64,000 nucleotides of DNA, taken from contig OY760134.1 in the NCBI GenBank assembly GCA_963663145.1, positions 2,232,001-2,296,000 on the forward strand, in the 5' to 3' direction. Below are positions 53,901 through 60,752 of the stretch, piece after piece; positions within the stretch are counted from its first letter, which is position 1, and every line of letters begins with the position of its first letter. Origin of the DNA: Azotimanducus sp963663145. Lineage in GTDB: Bacteria > Pseudomonadota > Gammaproteobacteria > Pseudomonadales > Azotimanducaceae. The notes under the pieces are model-generated. The model was not told the origin of the DNA. It saw nothing but the letters and a program-made list of their open reading frames with translations, and did no database searches. Made by a program: the position numbers and the translations under genes.

Positions 53901-54385
53901 AGTTTGAGCCAGGTATCCACCACCTCACCACAGGTCATGTCCGCCTGATCGCGATCCATGATGGCGGCACCAGGGTCTATGTCCGCAGCCACCGGGTACG
54001 GCTTGATGAGATGCTGGCATAATCCGTGAATCGTCGAGCAGGTGATTTCGTCGAGGGCTTTGCTCGCGCATCTGAGGTGTGTGCGCTGATCGGGCAAGAG
54101 ACCCTGCGGCAGGGCGATATCCAGCTCGTGCGGCACATCGCCGGCAAGCAGTCTGTCGCAGAACTGCCGCACTCGGATCAGGAGTTCGCTCGCGGCGAGC
54201 TCGGTGAAGGTGACGGCCGCTATGTGCTTGGGCGCGATGCCACCCGCAAGCATCATGGCAATGCGGCCCGCCAGCACGGCAGTCTTTCCAGACCCCGCCC
54301 CCGCCTCGACCAAAAAGCTGCGGTCATGCAACGAGAGGGCCGCAAGACGCGCCTCCTCATCCGCAAGCGTCGCGCCTTGGATCAC
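50915..54385 (-). CDS. addA: AddA-like double-strand-break repair helicase-nuclease
   Basis: A 1156-residue UvrD-type helicase with a C-terminal nuclease. Walker A VEAGAGSGKTAVLAGRIAMM is near residue 27, motif II LLVDEFQDTDPMQTEIFW near 393, motif III/IV FLVGDPKQAIYRFRGADVGA near 462, a later motif FTMHAAKGLEWPIVV near 815, and the nuclease VVIDWKTDVNPSDK near 1115. With AddB it resects DNA ends for RecA. Between motif II and GDPKQ lies an extra segment of four GTPT units (residues about 411-447) encoded by REP-like DNA. The GTG start overlaps the addB stop. Confidence 0.92.
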   Translation of the reverse strand: MIQGATLADEEARLAALSLHDRSFLVEAGAGSGKTAVLAGRIAMMLAGGIAPKHIAAVTFTELAASELLIRVRQFCDRLLAGDVPHELDIALPQGLLPDQRTHLRCASKALDEITCSTIHGLCQHLIKPYPVAADIDPGAAIMDRDQADMTCGEVVDTWLKLALDQEDESLLGTLVWHDRDETLRLIRTIFTHLRKYRDLRVGNASDIVSLLEAFGHAVQAFCEFTRRVAVEEADTRDMADTLSRLAESIRPDPSSDEASNQLRILRAERDPRVFARTGSFRAFQKKGKWQQAAAAQGHSKAEGTVWFESAKGLFDACGEAWQRIRDSACSRLLELVLEEVRPAMEAYRDHKRSTAQLDFDDLIYSACELLRNHEDIRRALGKRYAHLLVDEFQDTDPMQTEIFWRLCGEPPKGTPTDQGEPPNGTPTDPPNGTPTEQNDPPKGTPTHHWSDFRIRPGALFLVGDPKQAIYRFRGADVGAYLHARDALIAQDPQALLHISTNFRSRAPILDFVNDRFEEPLSEANGQPGFTALEAFRSAADRQQCVASLGVPVEAVDEVKTPSVELQRNAEAEAVAELCARLIGSYVFTDAQGKEKVCEPGDIALLAPAGTDLWRYEEALEERRIPVATQAGKGLYRRQEIQDLIALTRVLADSRDTLALGALLRGPLVGLSEEALLDVVAALQPKENEDGDTGFARIHIDLDADSIDNPYASDIIKKLQSLRAITTPHDLLSQAIDLLRVRPILMQRHRGQAERVLANVDLFLSMSRAYAVRGLRAFAEAMTKAWSDESRAPEGRPDAQEESVALFTMHAAKGLEWPIVVPINTMTVARSVDADITDRDQGDLYCKAFGATPEGYGEAKAAEQAELDREHLRLWYVACTRAKELLVLPQLSVQIRDAAWVKVLDLALDDLASLDVEGLSAALPDPEADAPNRQTRKVFEDEARRIVAAKDRIRWSAPSRDEDASGPVIRTERREAVFSEGDGAEAQDGEATNIRGGRHRGMIIHKLLEEVLTGETVETEADLTARAEALIRQLGKEAVDDPAEGLAASELAACVRRGLSIPEVAELRPRLVPEFRVFGSRLREGQEEHLAGVADALVIRADGTPEVVIDWKTDVNPSDKTVHHYKAQVGVYMELTGARRGMVVMVTSGTVYLLGS
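53045..53149. repeat. Four REP-like repeat copies in frame inside addA
   Basis: GGTGGGTGTCCC(T/A)TT at 53045-53059, 53078-53092, 53102-53116 and 53135-53149. The spacings are 33, 24 and 33 bases, all multiples of three. On the coding strand each reads (K/N)GTPT, at K413, N424, N432 and K443. The unit between copies also repeats (PPKGTPTDQGE, PPNGTPTEQND). Confidence 0.95.
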
Positions 54386-57171
54386 TCAGCCTCCCAGACT
54401 CTGGCGGCATCGCCGATGAATTCTAAGGCCGAATCCCACTTGCGTTTGCAGTAGATGTTGGCGGCGTTAGCCGGCAGCGCGAAGGCGAGGTCGTCATAGG
54501 CCTCTCCCGAACCTGCGCCGATGATGCAGCCGCCGTTCGTGAGGTTCTGCTTGGCGAACTTCAAGTAACCCGCGAGTTCCGCCAAGGTGCCTTCCGGGTC
54601 TTCCAGCGGCAGATCACGATCTTCGCGCAGATAGTGCAGCGACGCGCGGATTTCGGTGTCGGCACCGAGGGTGGCTTGCACGGCGTAAGCGTACAGGCAA
54701 CGTTGCAACTCCTTTCCCCCATCCAAAATGAATGGCCGCGATGCCGTCACCTTGGGCACCCTGCCGGTCTTGTAGTCTTTCACCCGGGCCGTCTTGGCGT
54801 CTTCCGAGAGGTCGAGTCGATCAATGTAGCCGCTGATGCGAAAACCGGTATCGGGAATCTCGACCGAGGCTGTCTCGTCCCAAGGGAAGGTCGCTTGCGA
54901 CTCGGACTCGACACCACCGAAGGGGACTTCGGCATAGGCGCGCGCCAAGCGCGAATCTTCCCGCCGCGTGAGGGCGATGGTGCCAAGCGCTCGCGCATCC
55001 TCAAGCGTTTGCTGCCAGACACTACGCGGTGGGATGGGTCGAGTGAGCGCCCACTGTCCCGCGACATCGGACACGGCCTCGGCAATGGCCTGGGCAATTT
55101 CCGCTTCTTGCGCGCCTGCGAACCCGTCATCGGATTCGAGTGCGACGAGCGCTTGTTCAAGAGATTCGTGCACCAGGTCGCCCATGGCCAAGGCATCAAG
55201 CGTGAGCGGGTCTTCGCCCGACCTCGGGTGCCTTAGTCCGAGACCGTACTGCCAGACGAATCCCAGTGGGTTGCGCAATAGGAGTCTGAGAGAACTCGCC
55301 GACTGGGTGCGCGCCAGGATTTTCTCGATGACCGGATGCTCTGATCGAACAAGGCCGTCATGGGGTGTGATGTCCTTGTATCTGTGCCAGTTGAGCCAGC
55401 AGGTGTGGGCGCTTTCGGCCTGTGGAAGGGATTGAAATTCCGCTTGGCGCGCGCTCAATCGATCAGTCTCGCTGAAGGCGTGATGGGGTATGCGGTTTCG
55501 CCTGAGATATGTCTCTTCAGGGTGGTTTTGTAGCAGTGCGCTACGACCGAGCAATCGGCCTTCGCTGTCGCGTCGTGCCCTTGAGAGGACAACCTCTTTC
55601 GCGCTGGTGGCGAGAATCGTCTCAAAGTCGCGCGTATCTGCGAGGTTGATCGGCAATGGTTCGAGTTCTGTCATCTGGACGATGTGATCGGAAAGTAGCC
55701 GGTCTTCGAAGGCGACGTGCGGCCAGCGTTGTGAGTTGAGTCCGAGCAGGTAGACGTAGGGCCTTGGCGCGGCCGCCAAGGCGCTTGCGGGTGCCCAGAC
55801 GATCGCATTGCTAGGGTCGATTGCATCGTCTTTGCGCAAATCTTCAAGGCTGAGTTCGAGCGAGGCGGGCGGGCCGAGCAGCAGGGCTCTGCGCCAGACG
55901 TTGAGCGGAAGGCCAGTGAGCAGGGTTTCGCCGATTTCGGCGGCCTTGTCCTTGCCTTGGCCGAGGAGTTTGATGAGATCCAAGAGCACTTCGCCCTGAT
56001 CGTTGGTTTCGGGCCAGTCTTCTGGGGTCAGGCCATTGATGAGGTTGGTCCAAGCCTCGAGGCTGGTGAGCGGGGCTTCGGCGGGCAGCAGGCGCATCCA
56101 ACCTTGCGGGAGCGCCTCGAATGGGCCGGGGTGGTTGGAGAGGACGGACGCCAAGCGGCGGATGCGGGTCTGCGAGAGTCCGCGCAGCAGGACATCCGCC
56201 AGCGCTGCGGCGACCTGCCCTTCTCGCGATGCCGCAGCCTTCACACCCTGGGCGAAGTGTATGTCGAGGTTGGCATCCGCTTGGAGGGCGAGCAGGTGAT
56301 CGTCGTATTCGGCGGTGGCCGCGGTGGCGATGGCGACCTCCTGCGGTTTGGCCCTGCCCGAAGCGAGGAGTTCCCGCGCCCAGCGGATCGCTTCGATGGA
56401 TTCGTGATAGGCGGTGGCGGCGCTCACGCATGTGACGCCGGGGGATTGGGCGGCAGAAATTTGGACACCCAACACTGACCCATCCAGCCAATCTGGGACT
56501 CTACGCGGCCCGGCCACCCAGCGGACAGCGGTGGGTGTCCCATTCGGGGTGGGTGTCCCAATCGCGTGCAGCAGATTCCGCCAGCAGGGAGAGAGTTCGG
56601 TCAGTCCGTGGACTTCGATATCGCCAAAGATGGCTTGGGCCTGATCGATGCGCTCAAGGGCCTTGCCGACAAGATCGAGGGGGCGCAGCAGGTTCGCCGG
56701 AAGCTCAGCAATAATCGCTTGTTCGAGATTGGCGATCGCAGCGATGCGAGGGTGCTCGGAACGTCGAGCTTGAAGGTCGATACCGGAGAGCCAAGCCTTG
56801 GAGAGCGTATCCACGGCAGCGCGCACGAAGCCCGGCAGTTCTTTAATGCCTTCGAGTTCACCGAGATCGGCCCTCGGCAGCGCAACTCGAATAGCTTCGC
56901 GCAACCGATCCTTATCGATTGGCAGCAGAAACCCGCCAGCAAGCCGCGCCGCGAACTGCTCGATGGTCATGATCTGAAGCCCGTGCGCACCCTCACGCGC
57001 AGCCTTCAGACGCAACTCGCGCATCGCCAAGCGGCCAAAGGTGATGATGGTGCGACGCTCAGCGACCGCCACAAGCTTCCCTGCTGCGAATGCCCCTACA
57101 TTGTGCAGCAAGTTCGAGGCGAGAGTGCCTCCAGTCGATTCATGGGTCTTGCGTCTCCAGCAGGGCAGCAA
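54382..57171 (-). CDS. addB: AddB-like PD-(D/E)XK nuclease subunit
   Basis: A 929-residue partner of AddA. The N-terminal helicase-like part is degenerate (ITFGRLAMRELRLKAAREG near residue 45, no good Walker A), as in alphaproteobacterial-type AddB. The C-terminal nuclease shows RISGYIDRLDLSEDAKTARVKDYKTGR near 800 with the D...DYK catalytic set. Two GTPT units (residues about 204-214) interrupt the N-terminal half. The apparent TTG start at 57171 is weak. The N-terminus may have been altered by the deletion that fused the upstream DUF1428 remnant, because no clear ATG or ribosome site is present. Confidence 0.88.
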   Translation of the reverse strand: MLPCWRRKTHESTGGTLASNLLHNVGAFAAGKLVAVAERRTIITFGRLAMRELRLKAAREGAHGLQIMTIEQFAARLAGGFLLPIDKDRLREAIRVALPRADLGELEGIKELPGFVRAAVDTLSKAWLSGIDLQARRSEHPRIAAIANLEQAIIAELPANLLRPLDLVGKALERIDQAQAIFGDIEVHGLTELSPCWRNLLHAIGTPTPNGTPTAVRWVAGPRRVPDWLDGSVLGVQISAAQSPGVTCVSAATAYHESIEAIRWARELLASGRAKPQEVAIATAATAEYDDHLLALQADANLDIHFAQGVKAAASREGQVAAALADVLLRGLSQTRIRRLASVLSNHPGPFEALPQGWMRLLPAEAPLTSLEAWTNLINGLTPEDWPETNDQGEVLLDLIKLLGQGKDKAAEIGETLLTGLPLNVWRRALLLGPPASLELSLEDLRKDDAIDPSNAIVWAPASALAAAPRPYVYLLGLNSQRWPHVAFEDRLLSDHIVQMTELEPLPINLADTRDFETILATSAKEVVLSRARRDSEGRLLGRSALLQNHPEETYLRRNRIPHHAFSETDRLSARQAEFQSLPQAESAHTCWLNWHRYKDITPHDGLVRSEHPVIEKILARTQSASSLRLLLRNPLGFVWQYGLGLRHPRSGEDPLTLDALAMGDLVHESLEQALVALESDDGFAGAQEAEIAQAIAEAVSDVAGQWALTRPIPPRSVWQQTLEDARALGTIALTRREDSRLARAYAEVPFGGVESESQATFPWDETASVEIPDTGFRISGYIDRLDLSEDAKTARVKDYKTGRVPKVTASRPFILDGGKELQRCLYAYAVQATLGADTEIRASLHYLREDRDLPLEDPEGTLAELAGYLKFAKQNLTNGGCIIGAGSGEAYDDLAFALPANAANIYCKRKWDSALEFIGDAARVWEAE
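56530..56562. repeat. Two REP-like repeat copies in frame inside addB
   Basis: GGTGGGTGTCCCATT at 56530-56544 and GGTGGGTGTCCCAAT at 56548-56562, 18 bases apart. On the coding strand they give IGTPTPNGTPT, the same orientation and reading frame as the copies in addA. Confidence 0.92.
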
Positions 57172-57238
57172 ACCCGCCGTAGATCATCCGCCTGCCGTCA
57201 GCGGGTACCGGATTCACAAAACCGTCGATATAGCTCAT
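57140..57238 (-). pseudogene. DUF1428 gene collapsed by internal deletion
   Basis: The 32-codon frame reads MSYIDGFVNPVP followed directly by ADGRRMIYGGFAALLE. These are the first dozen and last twenty residues of DUF1428 (YbaA-like) proteins, which are normally about 115-120 residues. About 85-90 codons of the middle have been lost cleanly and in frame. Its ATG overlaps the stop of the acetyltransferase gene (ATGA). Its end reaches into the start region of addB. Confidence 0.7.
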
Positions 57239-57801
57239 GTCAGAAGCTCTTTTTTCTTGGAATCGCTGTAGATTTTCTTACCCGCACGCCGAGCCGGCCA
57301 GTCTTTGGCGTACATGCTATAGATGACCAAGTCGACATAATGGTCGTACAACCATTCCGCTTGCCTGATGGTCTCCTCCGGCTTGAGCCCGCATCGCTCT
57401 GCCACCCTTCCACTAGGAATGTTGCCTGGGGCAATTCTCATGGTCACTTTCTCGAGCTTGAGGTCATGCACAGCGTAGTCGATTAATTGCTTGCAGCTCT
57501 TCGTCACAAGTCCTTTCCCCTGATGGGAGGCGGAAATCCAATAGCCTATGGAGGCTTGGCGGTTCTCGCGATCAATCTCGTGAAACCCGACGATGCCGAC
57601 GATCTCGCCTTGGTGTGCTATTCCTAGAGTCAGCCCAGCGCCCTGTTTGTTTTTCTCCCTGCAATTCTTGATGAATTCGAGTGAATCTGTTGGTCCTTGC
57701 TGACTGTCCAACCAGGGCAACCACTCCCGGAGGTAGGCACGATTGGCGTCCACAACCGCGTACAGGCGAGGCGCATCATCAACTGTCAGTTCCCGAAGCA
57801 T
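57235..57801 (-). CDS. GNAT acetyltransferase, RimJ/RimL type
   Basis: A 188-residue N-acetyltransferase. YLREWLPWLDSQ near residue 23, VGFHEIDRENRQASIGYWIS near 70, the acetyl-CoA loop HQGKGLVTKSCKQLIDYA near 95, and NIPSGRVAERCGLKPEE near 127 match RimL-like ribosomal-protein serine acetyltransferases. It shares a coupled arrangement with the DUF1428 remnant and addBA downstream. The true acceptor is unknown. Confidence 0.88.
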   Translation of the reverse strand: MLRELTVDDAPRLYAVVDANRAYLREWLPWLDSQQGPTDSLEFIKNCREKNKQGAGLTLGIAHQGEIVGIVGFHEIDRENRQASIGYWISASHQGKGLVTKSCKQLIDYAVHDLKLEKVTMRIAPGNIPSGRVAERCGLKPEETIRQAEWLYDHYVDLVIYSMYAKDWPARRAGKKIYSDSKKKELLT

Positions 57802-57845
57802 TGGTGTAGCATCCGCATCTGCTGCAATTAAACCGCATATCTCTT

Positions 57846-58556
57846 TTGGGCGATCGCAGGGAACAGAGTTTCAGTGTTCGCGACGTGGTGGCGGGGTACG
57901 ACCGCCAAGCGGTCGAACTCGCGGAGCGGTATGAGCAGTTTGCATTCGAAAACGTGCATGCACAGGTCCTCGACCTGCTGCCGGAGGCAGGTGCGAGCGT
58001 GCTCGATGTGGGGGCGGGGAGCGGTCGCGATGCCGCTTGGTTTGCGTCCGAGGGCTACCAAGTGACGGCGGTTGAACCTTCGTCAAAGCTACGGGAGGCA
58101 GCACGAACCCGTCAAACGAGCCCCAACATCCACTGGATAAACGACCGACTGCCTTCACTGAAAGAGGTGCTCCGATCAAAGCTGACCTTTGACCTTGTCT
58201 GGTTGAGCGCCATGTGGATGCATGTGCCACCCAAGCACCAGAGAAGAGCGCTTCGCAATCTGGTCTCTGTCATGAGCCCCGGCGCCAGCATGATGATCAG
58301 CTTGCGGCAGGGTCCGCCCGATCCAAGCCGCCCAATGTGCGAGGTTCGCACCAATGAACTGGAACGGCTCGCGCGCGACTGTGGCCTGCAAGTCACAGCA
58401 GAGACAGGGCGCGAAGATGTTCAAGAGAGACCGGGCATCTCTTGGAAAATCGTCTGGCTGCGTCTGCCGGACGATGGCACCAATGCGCTTCCGCTGCTGC
58501 GGCACGTAATGTTCAATGACCGCAAGTCTTCTACCTACAAGCTGTCCCTACTTTAG
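57846..58556 (+). CDS. Class I SAM-dependent methyltransferase (C-terminally truncated)
   Basis: A 236-residue protein with the SAM motif ASVLDVGAGSGRDAAWFAS near residue 50, acidic loop VTAVEPSSK near 74 and motif IV FDLVWLSAMWMHVP near 115. The C-terminal LPLLRHVMFNDRKSSTYKLSLL looks like the start of a further conserved domain in longer relatives. The frame stops immediately before the REP-like repeat at 58560, so the second half appears to have been lost at the RAYT element boundary. The start codon is a TTG at 57846 or a downstream GTG. Confidence 0.75.
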   Translation: MGDRREQSFSVRDVVAGYDRQAVELAERYEQFAFENVHAQVLDLLPEAGASVLDVGAGSGRDAAWFASEGYQVTAVEPSSKLREAARTRQTSPNIHWINDRLPSLKEVLRSKLTFDLVWLSAMWMHVPPKHQRRALRNLVSVMSPGASMMISLRQGPPDPSRPMCEVRTNELERLARDCGLQVTAETGREDVQERPGISWKIVWLRLPDDGTNALPLLRHVMFNDRKSSTYKLSLL

Positions 58557-58559
58557 ATA

Positions 58560-58636
58560 CAGGACACCCACCGCGCGCAGGAACCAGAAAGGGACACCCA
58601 CCGGGCACCTCAACGCACCCCAAAGGGACACCCCCC
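58560..58636. repeat. REP-like repeats left of the RAYT gene
   Basis: CAGGACACCCACCG at 58560, AAAGGGACACCCACC at 58588-58602 and a variant AAAGGGACACCCCCC at 58622-58636. They begin a few bases after the methyltransferase stop. The rest of the gap up to 58808 holds no recognisable gene. Confidence 0.85.
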
Positions 58637-58808
58637 GTCCTGCACAACACTTGCGCGGCCGGGGGGCGTGAAAGGGGTTAATTTCTGACGGCGATGCGGA
58701 AAAAGGCGGAAAAACGACTCAGGCTCACGCAAACTCGCTGAAATGTCTCACAAGGGACGCGGGGTTCGGCACTGTCCGCCGCTTGCGGCATGTAGGACAA
58801 TGGGGGGC

Positions 58809-59774
58809 ATGACGCTTCCGAGATCCCAACTGATCGACCGCGAGAACGGGGGGTGGCACCACGTGGTGTCGCGCTGCGTGCGCCGGGCGTGGCTGTGCGG
58901 GAAGGACGCGGACTCCGGGGTCGACTTCTCGCACCGCAAGGGCTGGCTCGAGGAGCGCCTGCTGGCGCTCTCGGAGGTCTTCACGGTGCGGGTGTACGGC
59001 TACGCGGCGATGTCCAACCACTGCCACATCGCGCTGGAGTACCGGCCGCGCGACGCGCTCGCGCTGACCGACGAGGAGGTGGCGCGGCGGTGGCCGTCGG
59101 TGTTCCCGCGGGGAAGGGCGGAGCATCGGGAGGCGGCCGTGGCGGCGCTGCTGGCGGATCCGGAGGCGGTGGCGGTGCGGCGCGCGCGGCTGGCGGACCT
59201 GTCGTGGTTCATGCGGTGCCTGAACGAGCACGTCGCGAGGCGCGCGAACCGGGAGGACGACTGCACCGGGCGGTTCTGGGAGGGGAGGTTCCACAGTTCG
59301 AAGCCGCTCAGGGACCTGAAGGCGGTGCACGCGTGCATGACCTACGTGGACCTGAACCCGCTGCGCGCGGGGGCGACCGGGGAGGTGGCGGAGGCGGGGG
59401 AGCGCACGTCGGCGCGGCGGCGGGTGGAGGAGTCGCGTCGCGAGGCGGGGAAGCTCGAAGAGGCGCTGGCGCCGCTGAGGCTGGAGGCCGGGGCCGGGCG
59501 CGTGTTCACGGCCCCGCCGACGTCGCTGGAGGTGCGCCTGTCGACCTACCTGGAGCATCTGGACTGGACGGCGCGGAGCGGGCTGGAGCGGCGGGCGGGC
59601 CGCAACGCGGCGGCGTTGGGCGCGCCGGCGGGCATGGACGACCCGGAGGGGTTCCTGAGGCTGGTGCGGCGCTACGACCGGCGCTGGGGCCGCAGGGAGG
59701 GCCGCGGGGACGTGCCGCCCGCCGGACGGGAGCGGCGGCCGGCCGGGACCGGGGAGGCCGCGGCCGGCTGCTGA
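58809..59774 (+). CDS. REP-associated tyrosine transposase (RAYT, Y1/IS200-like)
   Basis: A 321-residue Y1 transposase. The N-terminal GGWHHVVSRCVRRAWLCG, the HUH motif in GYAAMSNHCHIALEYRP near residue 73, RFWEGRFHSSKPL near 155 and the Tyr helix YVDLNPLRAG near 180 are the RAYT hallmarks. ATG 58809 follows GGGGGG. The gene is much more GC-rich than its surroundings, so it is probably recently acquired. Matching short repeats flank both sides and are scattered through the region, as expected if it mobilises them. Confidence 0.92.
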   Translation: MTLPRSQLIDRENGGWHHVVSRCVRRAWLCGKDADSGVDFSHRKGWLEERLLALSEVFTVRVYGYAAMSNHCHIALEYRPRDALALTDEEVARRWPSVFPRGRAEHREAAVAALLADPEAVAVRRARLADLSWFMRCLNEHVARRANREDDCTGRFWEGRFHSSKPLRDLKAVHACMTYVDLNPLRAGATGEVAEAGERTSARRRVEESRREAGKLEEALAPLRLEAGAGRVFTAPPTSLEVRLSTYLEHLDWTARSGLERRAGRNAAALGAPAGMDDPEGFLRLVRRYDRRWGRREGRGDVPPAGRERRPAGTGEAAAGC

Positions 59775-59904
59775 GGACCACGAAGTACCGGGCCGCGCCT
59801 CCGCCGCCCGGGCGGAGCGTGTGCCCTCCGTTCGACCCATCGAACCCTTCGCGACGCCGCGGCCTTCATCCAACAACTTGATTTTGTTACTTGCCGACGG
59901 GGCG

Positions 59905-59976
59905 AAAGGGACACCCACCGGCGAAAGGGGGGGAAAGGGACACCCACCCGCCTTGCAGGTGGGTGGGTGTCCCTTT
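59905..59976. repeat. REP-like repeats right of the RAYT gene, including a perfect hairpin
   Basis: AAAGGGACACCCACC at 59905-59919 and 59934-59948, and its complement GGTGGGTGTCCCTTT at 59962-59976. The last two form a perfect stem of at least 15 pairs, the best-preserved BIME-like unit in the window. Confidence 0.92.
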
Positions 59977-60039
59977 AATCAGTCCCGCAGCATCAGGTCT
60001 ATACTCCCCTTCGCGATCTTCATAAAAGAGACGATTAAA

Positions 60040-60513
60040 GTGGCTAGACTTGTATTAACCATTCTTATGTGTGGCCTGATGGCTTCGACGTTTGCAGACC
60101 AAACCGCACAGGATCCTGAGGCTTGGTATCGGGATGGCTATGGGCCGCTTTGGGAAGAGGACCCAAGTGGGCGGGTCCAGCAGATGATTGGGTACTACGC
60201 AGATGCCGTCAAGGCGCACTGGGCAGATGGGGAAATTGCGCTTGTCCAAGCGCAGGACTTGGTTGCCGAACCCATCAAAGGCTGGTTGGCGGAAGGTTGG
60301 CTGAGTTCGAAGCTGAAGGACTTGCAGGTGGATCGAATCAATCCTTCCACCATCAGTTTCAAGGCGAGTTGGATTGATCGCTATCAAGACGATCCCGACG
60401 AACTCTCGTGCGGCTGGTACCTTGCCGACCTTGTCGACGGCAAGTGGAAATTCACCGCCTACGCAGACTTGGATTGCGCGGCGCATGGGTTTCATCTGAC
60501 GGAATCCGGTTAG
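60040..60513 (+). CDS. Exported hypothetical protein
   Basis: A 157-residue protein with a signal peptide (VARLVLTILMCGLMASTFAD). The mature part has aromatic-rich helices (EAWYRDGYGPLWEEDP, QQMIGYYADAVKAHWADGE) and a strand-rich C-terminus (ISFKASWIDRYQ, CGWYLADLVDGKWKFTAYADL), reminiscent of the NTF2/SnoaL fold. Two cysteines (SCGW, DLDCAAH) could pair. The GTG start at 60040 follows AAGAGA; it begins about 60 bases after the repeat hairpin. Function unknown. Confidence 0.65.
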   Translation: MARLVLTILMCGLMASTFADQTAQDPEAWYRDGYGPLWEEDPSGRVQQMIGYYADAVKAHWADGEIALVQAQDLVAEPIKGWLAEGWLSSKLKDLQVDRINPSTISFKASWIDRYQDDPDELSCGWYLADLVDGKWKFTAYADLDCAAHGFHLTESG

Positions 60514-60536
60514 AAAAGTCCAATCGAGAATCGCCT

Positions 60537-60752
60537 ATGACCGAGCAAGCAGAGCCGCCCGCCTTCGGTCTCTTCCCAAGCGAACCTCAGCACCAGGTCT
60601 TTCCTCACTTGGGAGAGATCGTTCCTACTTCGAGGCTCTGCCCAGCGAAGACTCCGCAAGCACTCGCGAGTGGCGCTCCGGTTGCGCTTCCTCGCGACCA
60701 TGCGTTTGAGGGTGCGCGGCGAATTGGAGCGCGCTCGGTCACCGCGATATGA
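60537..60752 (+). pseudogene. Possible N-terminal fragment of a serine hydrolase (beta-lactamase-like)
   Basis: A 71-codon frame after the previous gene reads FGLFPSEPQHQVFPHLGEIV then PTSRL, with LPRDHAFEGARRI later. The pattern resembles the N-terminus of class-C beta-lactamase-like hydrolases, but the catalytic SxxK region is absent and the frame ends. Resemblance is weak; it may also be a small gene of its own. Confidence 0.35.

Noticed and set aside
58853..59881. Second plus-strand frame (342 codons) overlapping the RAYT gene
   Set aside because: Almost only Gly/Ala/Arg, no motifs; a compositional artefact of the GC-rich element.
58725..59918. Long minus-strand open frame (397 codons) across the RAYT gene
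   Set aside because: Extreme Arg/Pro composition caused by very high GC. The plus strand has clear HUH and Tyr motifs.
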